Assembly: GCA_964519245.1 (NCBI GenBank)
Contig: CAZFLK010000209.1
Coordinates: 1-9,104 of the forward strand
Origin: JAYPEY01 sp964519245
GTDB lineage: Bacteria > Verrucomicrobiota > Verrucomicrobiia > Limisphaerales > JAYPEY01
Direction: 5' to 3'
DNA length: 9,104 bases
Below, piece after piece: positions 1-5,313 of the stretch (positions are counted from its first letter, which is position 1; every line of letters begins with the position of its first letter). The position numbers and the translations under genes were made by a program. The notes under the pieces were generated by a model. The model saw nothing but the letters and a program-made list of their open reading frames with translations, did not search any database and was not told the origin of the DNA.

Positions 1-54
1 GTCAGTAGTCGGAAGTCGGAAGTCAGTAGTCGGAAGTCGGAAGTCGGAAGTCGG
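1..54. repeat. Heptamer tandem tract (GTCGGAA)n
   Basis: Seven full 7-base units and a partial eighth run without interruption. Units read GTCGGAA or the variant GTCAGTA, in the order variant, consensus, consensus, variant, consensus three times, then GTCGG. There are no spacers. It is intergenic DNA upstream of the mog gene and begins at the window edge, so it may extend further left. Confidence 0.9.
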
Positions 55-73
55 CCCCCCGAACCCCGCCCCC

Positions 74-120
74 CGAACCACGAACCACGAATCACGAATC
101 ACGAACCACGAATCACGAAC
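74..120. repeat. Heptamer tandem tract (CGAAYCA)n
   Basis: Six full units and one partial unit of CGAACCA or CGAATCA follow one another exactly, ending two bases before the ATG at 123. A C-rich stretch (55-73) separates this tract from the preceding GTCGGAA tract. The tract occupies the place where a ribosome binding site or promoter of mog would be expected, and I see neither there. Confidence 0.9.
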
Positions 121-122
121 CC

Positions 123-605
123 ATGAGCATCAAGACAGGCATCATCACTATTTCGGACAGGGCGTCGAAGGGCGAATACGAGGATTTGGGCGGTCCGGCG
201 GTGAAGGAGGCGGTCGAGGCCTACGGCTGGGAAGTCGTGGACGAGGAGATTGTCGGCGACGACAAGAGCGCGATCCAACGGGCGATTCGCATGCAGGCGA
301 ACAAGGGGTGCGGGTTGGTCTTGACGACTGGCGGCACCGGGGTGGCGCCGCGCGATGTGACGCCCGAGGCCGTGCGGGAGATTGCGGATCGAGAGTTGCC
401 GGGCTTCGGCGAGGTCATGCGGATCGAGTCGATGAAGATCACCCCGAATGCGATCCTGTCGCGCAGCCTGGCGGCGGCGGTCGGGCGGACGCTGGTGATC
501 AGCTTGCCGGGCAAACCCAGTGGCGCGGTGGAATGTCTTGGCTTTGTGAAGGGAGCGATCCCGCATTGCGTCAAGGTGTTGTCCGGTGTTCCCACGAGTT
601 GTTGA
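123..605 (+). CDS. mog: Molybdopterin adenylyltransferase (MogA/MoaB family)
   Basis: This 160-aa protein matches the usual size of single-domain MogA/MoaB proteins, cytoplasmic enzymes that adenylate molybdopterin before molybdate insertion in molybdenum cofactor synthesis. Visible family marks are an N-terminal TISDRASKGEYEDLGGP segment, an acidic pair D46-D47, the signature TTGGTGVAPRDVTPEA at residues 68-83, and LPGKPSGA near the C-terminus. The SDRAS...G.Y.D.GGPA beginning resembles MogA more than MoaB, but the two are hard to separate by eye. The ATG at 123 is chosen because the family's N-terminus starts there. No Shine-Dalgarno is visible, since the upstream bases are heptamer repeats. 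It leads a same-strand run of four genes. No other molybdenum cofactor gene or molybdoenzyme is in the window. Confidence 0.92.
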   Translation: MSIKTGIITISDRASKGEYEDLGGPAVKEAVEAYGWEVVDEEIVGDDKSAIQRAIRMQANKGCGLVLTTGGTGVAPRDVTPEAVREIADRELPGFGEVMRIESMKITPNAILSRSLAAAVGRTLVISLPGKPSGAVECLGFVKGAIPHCVKVLSGVPTSC

Positions 606-678
606 GCCATGGACGGATGGCTTGGGCATTCTTGGCCAACGCAACCATTCGGACGGCGCGATGTTCCATAAGATCGGT

Positions 679-1068
679 ATGAGGCTGCGATTCCTGACAT
701 TGATTGCGATTTCCGTCCTGCTCCTTTCCGGTTGCACGACGAAGAAGGCGTCCGAGCGCAAACAACGCGCGGCCTATGCGGCCGGGCGTCAACACGCGAC
801 GCTTGAGGCGACGGAGAGACCAAGCGCGATCGAATCGGGGGAGTCGGTTGTCACCTTCTCCGGAGCCGTCGACCACAAGTCCATTCCCTGGCGCGAGGGG
901 CTTTCCCTGGCCAATGCCATCGTGGAGGCGGGACACAACTCGCGTCGCAATCCCCGGAAGATCTTCGTCCATCGGCGTGAACTCGTGTTTGAAGTTCCGG
1001 CGTGGCGTCTGTTGCAGGGCGACGATTTCCTGGTCGAAGCCGGCGATCACATCGAGCTTCGGCGGTAG
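679..1068 (+). CDS. Small SLBB-like lipoprotein
   Basis: A 129-aa putative lipoprotein. Residues 1-19 form a classic lipoprotein signal (MRLRF, a hydrophobic core, then LLLSGC with C19 as lipidation site). T20 at +2 suggests sorting away from the inner membrane. Residues about 58-129 read as one soluble-ligand-binding beta-grasp (SLBB) unit: VTFSGAVDHKSIPWREGLSL, then ANAIVEAG, a basic strand (KIFVHRREL) and an ending with GDDFLVEAGDHIELR, which resembles the 'L.pGD.I.V' close of SLBB domains in polysaccharide-export proteins. The ATG at 679 fits the signal peptide best. An ATG at 661 would add six residues and is also possible. It lies 73 bases after mog and 13 bases before the HAD gene, so it is probably co-transcribed. 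The substrate is unknown, and no export or polymerase gene is nearby. Confidence 0.75.
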   Translation: MRLRFLTLIAISVLLLSGCTTKKASERKQRAAYAAGRQHATLEATERPSAIESGESVVTFSGAVDHKSIPWREGLSLANAIVEAGHNSRRNPRKIFVHRRELVFEVPAWRLLQGDDFLVEAGDHIELRR

Positions 1069-1081
1069 GCGTCCCACTCTC

Positions 1082-1789
1082 ATGCCCTTTCTCGATCAGT
1101 TTGACGCCATCCTGCTCGATTTGGGGGACACCTTCATGTTCGGATTGGATCGTTTCGGTCCGGAAGAAGATTTTTTCGGGACCTACAGGGGCTTGGGCGG
1201 GAACCGGCTGAAGGAGGTCGAGGTCGATGAAATGATTCACGGCGCGGTTGAACGGCTTTGGAGGGATTACGACGATCCGGAGAAAGAGGGGGATTTTCCG
1301 TCGTCCCTGAAGGCCCTGCGCGAAGCTCTTGATGGGAAGGAACTGCCCGAAGCCGAATGGGCCTTGCTGGATCGCGTGTTCTTCCTTCACGAACACGGGC
1401 ACATCCCGCTCGACCATGCCGAGGCGGTTCGGTCCCTGGCGCAGACGCACACGCTAGGGTTGCTTTCGAACATCTGGGCGGATTCGGCGAGGTATCGCGA
1501 GTTGCTGAGTGAGGCCGGGTTGGAGGGGCTGTTTGAGTCCATCATCTATTCGTCGGATCATGGCATGATCAAGCCCTGCGCCCAACTGTTCGAGATGGCG
1601 CTGGAATCCATTGACGCGCCCCGCGAGCGCGTGGTGATGGTCGGCGACAACCTCAAGCGCGATGTGGGTGCGGCGAAGCGGGCGGGGATCGCGGCGGTCT
1701 GGATATCTTCCGGAGTCCGGGAAGGCGCGCTCGAAGAATTCGAGCCGGACCTGACGATCGCCGACCTGAGAGAGTTGCCGTTGTCATGA
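1082..1789 (+). CDS. HAD-superfamily hydrolase (phosphatase-like)
   Basis: A 235-aa cytoplasmic protein with all four HAD motifs. Motif I is ILLDLGDTF with nucleophile D13. Motif II is GLLSNIW with S129. Motif III is the lysine in MIKP (K164). Motif IV is VVMVGDNLKRDVGAAKRAG, with D189 and D194 binding Mg2+. The region between motifs I and II (about residues 18-105) is mostly helical-looking, as expected of a C1 cap. This suggests small-molecule phosphatase or dehalogenase-type chemistry, with unknown substrate. The residue two after the nucleophile is glycine (G15), where most HAD phosphatases carry the general acid/base aspartate. Some members such as the YihX-type also have DLG there, so activity is not excluded. 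The ATG at 1082 is chosen because motif I follows immediately. The stop overlaps the next gene's start by ATGA. Confidence 0.88.
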   Translation: MPFLDQFDAILLDLGDTFMFGLDRFGPEEDFFGTYRGLGGNRLKEVEVDEMIHGAVERLWRDYDDPEKEGDFPSSLKALREALDGKELPEAEWALLDRVFFLHEHGHIPLDHAEAVRSLAQTHTLGLLSNIWADSARYRELLSEAGLEGLFESIIYSSDHGMIKPCAQLFEMALESIDAPRERVVMVGDNLKRDVGAAKRAGIAAVWISSGVREGALEEFEPDLTIADLRELPLS

Positions 1790-2889
1790 CGGAATCCTGC
1801 AAGACATTGCAAGTCGTCGATCAGAACTTCGTGATGAGCGGGGGAGAGCGGTTGCTCTATTTTGGCGGGTGCGATTATTTTCGCATGGCGTGGCATCCGG
1901 AGGTCCGGGCTGCGATGAAGCAGGCCATTGACGGGAACGCCATCAGCGCCTCCGCCTCGCGAATCACGACGGGCAATCATCCGCTCTTCAGACAATTGGA
2001 GAAGCGTTTGGCGGGATACTTCGGCGCGCCGTCAGCATTGACCGTTTCCGCAGGTTATCTGGCGAATCTGGTCGTCTGCCAGGGGCTGGCGGGCGACGCG
2101 ACGCACGCCTTCATCGATGAGCGGGCGCATGCATCACTGCGAGACGGTTCGCGATTCCTGAATTGTCCGGTGGAGACGTTTGGTCACCGGGATGTCGACG
2201 CGTTGAAGCGGATGCTGGGCTCCTTGCCGAACGGGGCGCGACCCGCGGTTCTGACGGACGGTGTCTTCGGTCACGATGGCTCGGTGGCCCCGCTAAGGGC
2301 CTATGAATCATTCCTGCCACGCGGCGGCATGATGATCGTGGACGACGCGCATGGCGCCGGTGTTGTTGGAAAAGACGGCCGCGGGGCCCTTTCGGTTGAG
2401 GGCGTGACGCGGCGACGGATCGTGCAGACAGTCACCCTCAGCAAGGCCTTCGGTGTTTCGGGCGGGGCTGTCTTGGGAGTTCGCGAGTTGCGGGAGAAAA
2501 TTGTGGCTCGCAGTCACGCATTCCAGGGATCGACGCCATTGGCCTTGCCGTTGGTCGAGGCGGCGTTGAAAGCGGTCTCTCTGGTGAAGCGGGGAAGGGA
2601 TTATCGGCTGCGATTGGCGATGAATGCGCACGTGGCGCGCGCTGCATTGAGTCGGGGAGGGGCGCCGGTGTCGGATTCCGCCTCGCCGATCATCGCCTTG
2701 GAACCGGACTCGGTCGAGCGGGCCGATCGGATTGTTCGCGCGTTGCGAGCGGTTGGCGTGTATCCCTCGTTGATCTCCTACCCCGGCGGTCCGGAAGGGG
2801 GGTGGTTTCGCTTTGCCATTTCGAGCGAACACTCGCACGAGCAGATCCGGACGTTGACGGACGCCTTGATCGAGGGATGGCGGGCGTGA
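1786..2889 (+). CDS. PLP-dependent alpha-oxoamine synthase-like enzyme (BioF/KBL family)
   Basis: A 367-aa fold-type I PLP enzyme. Family marks in order: SASRITTGNHPLFRQLEKRLA (about residues 51-71) like the 'GSR...G....h..LE..lA' region, H115 in HAS (stacks on PLP in AONS), FGHRDVDAL, DDAHGAGVVGKDGRG (D186 and H189), and TLSKAFGVSGG with K220 as Schiff-base lysine. The alpha-oxoamine synthases (8-amino-7-oxononanoate synthase, KBL, ALA synthase, serine palmitoyltransferase) condense an amino acid with an acyl-CoA and lose CO2 (KBL cleaves in reverse). The match is closest to BioF, but the N-terminal NDYLG-like motif is altered to FGGCDYF and no other bio gene is present, so I leave the substrate open. 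Its ATG overlaps the HAD stop (ATGA). A GAGAGAG 11 bases upstream is a weak Shine-Dalgarno. Confidence 0.85.
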   Translation: MTESCKTLQVVDQNFVMSGGERLLYFGGCDYFRMAWHPEVRAAMKQAIDGNAISASASRITTGNHPLFRQLEKRLAGYFGAPSALTVSAGYLANLVVCQGLAGDATHAFIDERAHASLRDGSRFLNCPVETFGHRDVDALKRMLGSLPNGARPAVLTDGVFGHDGSVAPLRAYESFLPRGGMMIVDDAHGAGVVGKDGRGALSVEGVTRRRIVQTVTLSKAFGVSGGAVLGVRELREKIVARSHAFQGSTPLALPLVEAALKAVSLVKRGRDYRLRLAMNAHVARAALSRGGAPVSDSASPIIALEPDSVERADRIVRALRAVGVYPSLISYPGGPEGGWFRFAISSEHSHEQIRTLTDALIEGWRA

Positions 2890-2902
2890 AGTGACGGGAT
2901 AT

Positions 2903-2933
2903 GGGAATCGATTCATTCCTTTGTTGGATTCCC
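2903..2933 (+). terminator. Possible stem-loop after the first operon
   Basis: GGGAATC (2903-2909) and GATTCCC (2927-2933) form a perfect 7-bp inverted repeat with a 17-base loop, starting 13 bases after the stop of the PLP enzyme. No T-run follows, so it is not a canonical intrinsic terminator. It could help end or stabilise the upstream transcript. This is a weak call. Confidence 0.3.
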
Positions 2934-2965
2934 GGACGGCCCCAGACTGAGGTTGCGACGAAGCT

Positions 2966-2993
2966 TTGACAGCTTCCGGGAAAACCGCACAAT
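2966..2993 (+). promoter_or_regulatory. Putative sigma-70 promoter of esterase 1, near-leaderless
   Basis: A perfect TTGACA (2966-2971) is followed after 16 bases by CACAAT (2988-2993; 4 of 6 matches to TATAAT), only 8 bases before the ATG at 3002. Transcription starting about 7 bases after the -10 would give a leader of a couple of bases at most. No Shine-Dalgarno lies before the ATG. The box is seen directly; its use as a promoter is inferred. Confidence 0.6.
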
Positions 2994-3001
2994 CTCCCCT
3001 C

Positions 3002-3874
3002 ATGCAAAAGCTTCTTCTTTCCGGCGTCTTGGTTTGCGCCTTGAGCCTTACCGCTTCGGCGGCGGACGACTACCAACTGGGCCCGGATTCCATGCGCAAG
3101 GAAGGTGTTCCGCGCGGCAAGGTCGAGCAGTTCAAATGGACGAGCAAGATCTTCGCGGGCACGGTGCGCGATGTCTGGGTCTACACTCCCGCGGGTTACG
3201 ATGGAAAGGCGGCCCTGCCGTTCATGGTGTTTCAGGATGGCGGCGGCATGGTCCACGAGAAGCGCGCCTATCGCGTCCCGGTCGTCTTCGATAACCTGAT
3301 CCACTCCAAGGAACTGCCCGCCATGGCCGGCATCTTCATTAATCCGGGCGTCGTTCCCCCGGCGCGGAAGGGCGGGCAAGCCCGTAAGAACCGCAGCTTC
3401 GAATACGACACGCTCAGCGATCAGTATGTGACTTTCCTGCTCAAGGAGATTCTTCCGGAGGTGGAGAAACGTTACCCGCTGAAATTGACGGAGGATCCGG
3501 CCGGCCGCGCGATCTGCGGCAACAGTTCGGGCGGGATCTGCGCCTTTACCGCGGCCTGGGAGCGACCGGACAAGTTTGGCAAGGTGGTCAGCCACATCGG
3601 CAGCTTCACCAACATCCGCGGCGGTCACAATTACCCGGCCATGATCCGCAAGACGGACAAGAAGCCCATCCGCGTCTTTCTGCAGGACGGGACGACCGAT
3701 CTCGACAACATGCATGGCAACTGGCCGCTCGCGAACCGCCAGATGGCCGCGGCCCTGAAATACAAGGGCTACGACTACAAGTTCGTCATGGGCGAAGGCG
3801 GGCACAACGGGAAGCACGCCGGCTCCATTTTTCCCGATACGCTGAGGTGGGTGTGGCGGGGGTATGGGAAATGA
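3002..3874 (+). CDS. Secreted alpha/beta-hydrolase esterase 1 (PF00756 / CE1-like)
   Basis: A 290-aa exported serine esterase. Residues 1-20 (MQKLLLSGVLVCALSLTASA) are a Sec signal peptide with an ASA cleavage site. The mature part is one alpha/beta-hydrolase domain of the esterase D/enterochelin-esterase type: oxyanion-side MVFQDGGG, the nucleophile elbow GNSSGG with S175, acid D233 in QDGTTDLDN, and base H268 in GGHNGKH. These are spaced as in esterase 2. Such enzymes hydrolyse carboxyl esters; in this context plant or algal polysaccharide ester side groups are plausible, but the substrate is unproven. The ATG at 3002 is chosen over an upstream TTG at 2966 because the signal peptide starts here and the TTG lies inside a promoter-like box. 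It shares about two thirds of its residues with esterase 2 by eye, so the two arose by tandem duplication. The region before the first elbow differs most. Confidence 0.88.
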   Translation: MQKLLLSGVLVCALSLTASAADDYQLGPDSMRKEGVPRGKVEQFKWTSKIFAGTVRDVWVYTPAGYDGKAALPFMVFQDGGGMVHEKRAYRVPVVFDNLIHSKELPAMAGIFINPGVVPPARKGGQARKNRSFEYDTLSDQYVTFLLKEILPEVEKRYPLKLTEDPAGRAICGNSSGGICAFTAAWERPDKFGKVVSHIGSFTNIRGGHNYPAMIRKTDKKPIRVFLQDGTTDLDNMHGNWPLANRQMAAALKYKGYDYKFVMGEGGHNGKHAGSIFPDTLRWVWRGYGK

Positions 3875-3895
3875 AAAGCTCCAAATCCCAAGCTC
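3875..3895. repeat. Heptamer-repeat remnant, left arm of a 16-bp inverted repeat
   Basis: Directly after the esterase 1 stop lie 7-base units of the type CCAAATC / CCAAGCT. Bases 3876-3891 are the exact reverse complement of 4450-4465 inside the esterase 2 signal-peptide region. The two arms enclose the toxin-antitoxin-like gene pair. Confidence 0.75.
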
Positions 3896-3909
3896 GAGAG
3901 AGGCGAACA

Positions 3910-3938
3910 TTGCAAGGGGGGCGACGGAAGCGTAGTTT
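3910..3938 (+). promoter_or_regulatory. Putative leaderless promoter before the antitoxin-like gene
   Basis: TTGCAA (3910-3915), a 17-base spacer and TAGTTT (3933-3938, TAnnnT pattern) stand 6 bases before the ATG at 3945. The -35-like box starts exactly 35 bases before the ATG, the same geometry as the boxes before esterase 1 and the large hydrolase. There is no well-placed Shine-Dalgarno. Box matches are moderate (4/6 and 3/6). Function is inferred. Confidence 0.45.
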
Positions 3939-3944
3939 GCAGAC

Positions 3945-4157
3945 ATGACGGTGGAAGAAATCCAATCTGAAATTGATCGATTGACGCCGGATGACCGCGA
4001 CTTGCTCGCTGCCTATCTGAAGCATCTGGCACGTAAGGACGATCCGGAGTATCAGGCGGAGTTGGGGCGTTTGAATGAAGAGTTTGAGGACGGCAGAACC
4101 TACTCGGTGGATCAGTTGAAGATCGCGCATGAGGCTTTGGCGTCGCGGGGACTTTGA
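3945..4157 (+). CDS. Putative type II antitoxin-like small protein
   Basis: A 70-aa acidic protein. Residues 1-30 (TVEEIQSEIDRLTPDDRDLL...KHLA) look helical, and residues 31-60 are strongly charged (KDDPEYQAEL, LNEEFEDGRTYS). No signal peptide or membrane segment is present. Size, charge, position and a 2-base gap to a small basic RelE/ParE-like gene fit the usual antitoxin-toxin order. The first half resembles short antitoxin proteins of Gram-negative TA pairs ('L..eer..L...L..L'), but I cannot name the family. It would bind and neutralise the downstream protein and could autoregulate the promoter at 3910-3938. The pair is inserted between two paralogous esterase genes. An alternative reading is a small regulatory pair with no toxin activity. 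Confidence 0.7.
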   Translation: MTVEEIQSEIDRLTPDDRDLLAAYLKHLARKDDPEYQAELGRLNEEFEDGRTYSVDQLKIAHEALASRGL

Positions 4158-4159
4158 GG

Positions 4160-4411
4160 ATGGGATGGAAGTATGTCCTCAATCAGTCGTCCTTCGAATT
4201 CTACACTTCCCAGACCAGACGGGGACGCGACGATTTGATGCAAGGATTGGAACTGATCGCCGGGAATCCGGAAACGCCTTTCGGTTGGCGCGGCCGTGAC
4301 GGCGCCGGCCGTGAGATTCATCTCAGAGTGTTTCGATCATTCACGTATTCGTATTGGCTGGATCCATGGTCCGAAGAAATCAGGATCACAAGAATAGAGA
4401 AGACACGATGA
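4160..4411 (+). CDS. Putative RelE/ParE-superfamily toxin-like protein
   Basis: An 83-aa protein with a ParE/RelE-like pattern: N-terminal strand (WKYVLNQ), a helix with basic residues (TSQTRRGRDDLMQGLELIAGNP), then DGAGREIHLRVFRSF, YSYWLDPWSEEIRITRIEK. This matches the family's closing 'R...V...f.i.Yw.d..eirI..I'. Family members poison translation (RelE) or DNA gyrase (ParE). Catalytic residues cannot be assigned by eye, so which type, or whether it is active, is unknown. The ATG at 4160 has GGGGA 8 bases upstream; a TTG at 4154 would overlap the antitoxin stop. Its own stop overlaps the start of esterase 2 by ATGA. The last third is visibly more A/T-rich than the neighbouring enzymes, which suggests a separate origin. 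Confidence 0.65.
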   Translation: MGWKYVLNQSSFEFYTSQTRRGRDDLMQGLELIAGNPETPFGWRGRDGAGREIHLRVFRSFTYSYWLDPWSEEIRITRIEKTR

Positions 4412-5313
4412 AGGGTATTGTTTCGTTCACATTGAAGCTTGGAGCTTGTTTGGGATTTGGAGCTTGGTGCTTGGGATTTCTGGCTCCTCCAGTATCCGCC
4501 CAACCGGTCAAACTCACTCCCGACCATCATCCACAGAAAGGCGTGCCCCAGGGGACCTTGACCAAGATACCCAAGTGGAAGAGCAAGGTCTTCGCGGGCA
4601 CGGAGCGGGACTGGTGGATCTATGTCCCCGCCCAATACAAGGCGGACAAACCGGCGGCCGTGATGGTCTTTCAGGACGGGCACGACTATGTGCGGACGAC
4701 CGGCAACTGGCGCGTCCCGACCGTCTTTGACAATCTGATTCACAAGGGCGATATGCCGGTGACCATCGGCGTATTCATCAATCCGGGGCACAACGGAAAG
4801 TACAAGCCGCAGAACCCTTGGCGCGTCAGCAATCGCAGTTTCGAATACGACACGCTCAGTGATCAATACGCGCGCTTCCTGCTGGAGGAGATTCTTCCCG
4901 AGGTCGGCAGGAAATATAACCTGACCGACGATCCGAACCGCCGCGCGATCTGCGGCGCGAGTTCGGGGGGCATCTGTTCCTGGACGGTCGCTTGGGAGCG
5001 GCCGGACGCCTTCCGGAAGGTTCTCAGCACGATCGGGAGCTTCACCAACATCCGGGGAGGACACGCTTATCCGAACTTCATCCGCAAGACGGCGCGCAAG
5101 CCGATCCGTGTCTGGTTGCAGGATGGGCGCAACGATCTGGACAACGTCCATGGCAGTTGGCCCATCGCCAACGAACGCATGGCGGCCGCGTTGAAATACC
5201 AAGGCTACGATTACAAGTTCGTCTACACCGACGGCGCACACAACAGCAATGAAGCCGGGCCGCTCCTGCCGGAAGCGCTGCGCTGGCTTTGGCGGGATTG
5301 GAACAAAACATGA
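4408..5313 (+). CDS. Secreted alpha/beta-hydrolase esterase 2 (PF00756 / CE1-like)
   Basis: A 301-aa paralogue of esterase 1 with the same fold and triad: S185 in GASSGG, D243 in QDGRNDLDN, H278 in DGAHNSNEAG. The triad spacing of 58 and 35 residues is identical to esterase 1. Long stretches are shared, for example NRSFEYDTLSDQY and GSFTNIRGGH. The ATG at 4408 overlaps the toxin-like gene's stop, with a weak AGAGAAG 5 bases upstream. An upstream ATG (4354) would put a charged stretch before the signal peptide. Residues 1-31 are a Sec signal ending PVSA. Its hydrophobic core, about residues 11-25 (LGACLGF then GAWCLGF), is encoded by heptamer-repeat DNA, a peculiar feature. The base motif is GAH instead of GGH. 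The stop overlaps the lactonase start (ATGA), so the two are co-translated. Esterase activity on sugar esters is inferred. Confidence 0.88.
   Translation: MKGIVSFTLKLGACLGFGAWCLGFLAPPVSAQPVKLTPDHHPQKGVPQGTLTKIPKWKSKVFAGTERDWWIYVPAQYKADKPAAVMVFQDGHDYVRTTGNWRVPTVFDNLIHKGDMPVTIGVFINPGHNGKYKPQNPWRVSNRSFEYDTLSDQYARFLLEEILPEVGRKYNLTDDPNRRAICGASSGGICSWTVAWERPDAFRKVLSTIGSFTNIRGGHAYPNFIRKTARKPIRVWLQDGRNDLDNVHGSWPIANERMAAALKYQGYDYKFVYTDGAHNSNEAGPLLPEALRWLWRDWNKT
4434..4485. repeat. Heptamer-repeat tract inside the esterase 2 signal-peptide region
   Basis: Seven-base units (GAAGCTT, GGAGCTT, then after three bases TGGGATT, TGGAGCT, TGGTGCT, TGGGATT, TCTGGCT) run through codons 10-26 of esterase 2. Bases 4450-4465 are the right arm of the 16-bp inverted repeat whose left arm is 3876-3891. 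The frame yields the repeated peptide GACLGF / GAWCLGF. Confidence 0.8.

Noticed and set aside
1..120. CRISPR-like appearance of the repeats
   Set aside because: Units are 7 bases long, directly tandem and without spacers.
586..678. Longer start (GTG at 586) for the SLBB-like lipoprotein
   Set aside because: It would overlap the end of mog and place 31 residues before the lipoprotein signal, destroying its N-terminal position.
704..1081. Upstream extension of the HAD protein by 126 codons
   Set aside because: The added part is Arg/Pro/Ser-rich shadow translation across the lipoprotein gene; HAD motif I sits right after the ATG at 1082.
1786..2889. Firm naming as bioF
   Set aside because: The catalytic residues fit, but the N-terminal motif deviates and no biotin gene is nearby; the same marks occur in the wider alpha-oxoamine synthase family.
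2966..3001. TTG start for esterase 1 at 2966
   Set aside because: It would add twelve polar residues before the signal peptide, and the TTG is part of a perfect TTGACA box.
2690..3946. Long open frame on the - strand opposite esterase 1 (418 codons)
   Set aside because: It lies antisense to a gene with signal peptide and full catalytic triad. A very similar antisense frame occurs opposite esterase 2 (4318-5331), which follows from the two genes being duplicates with high-GC codon use. The translation has no recognisable domain.
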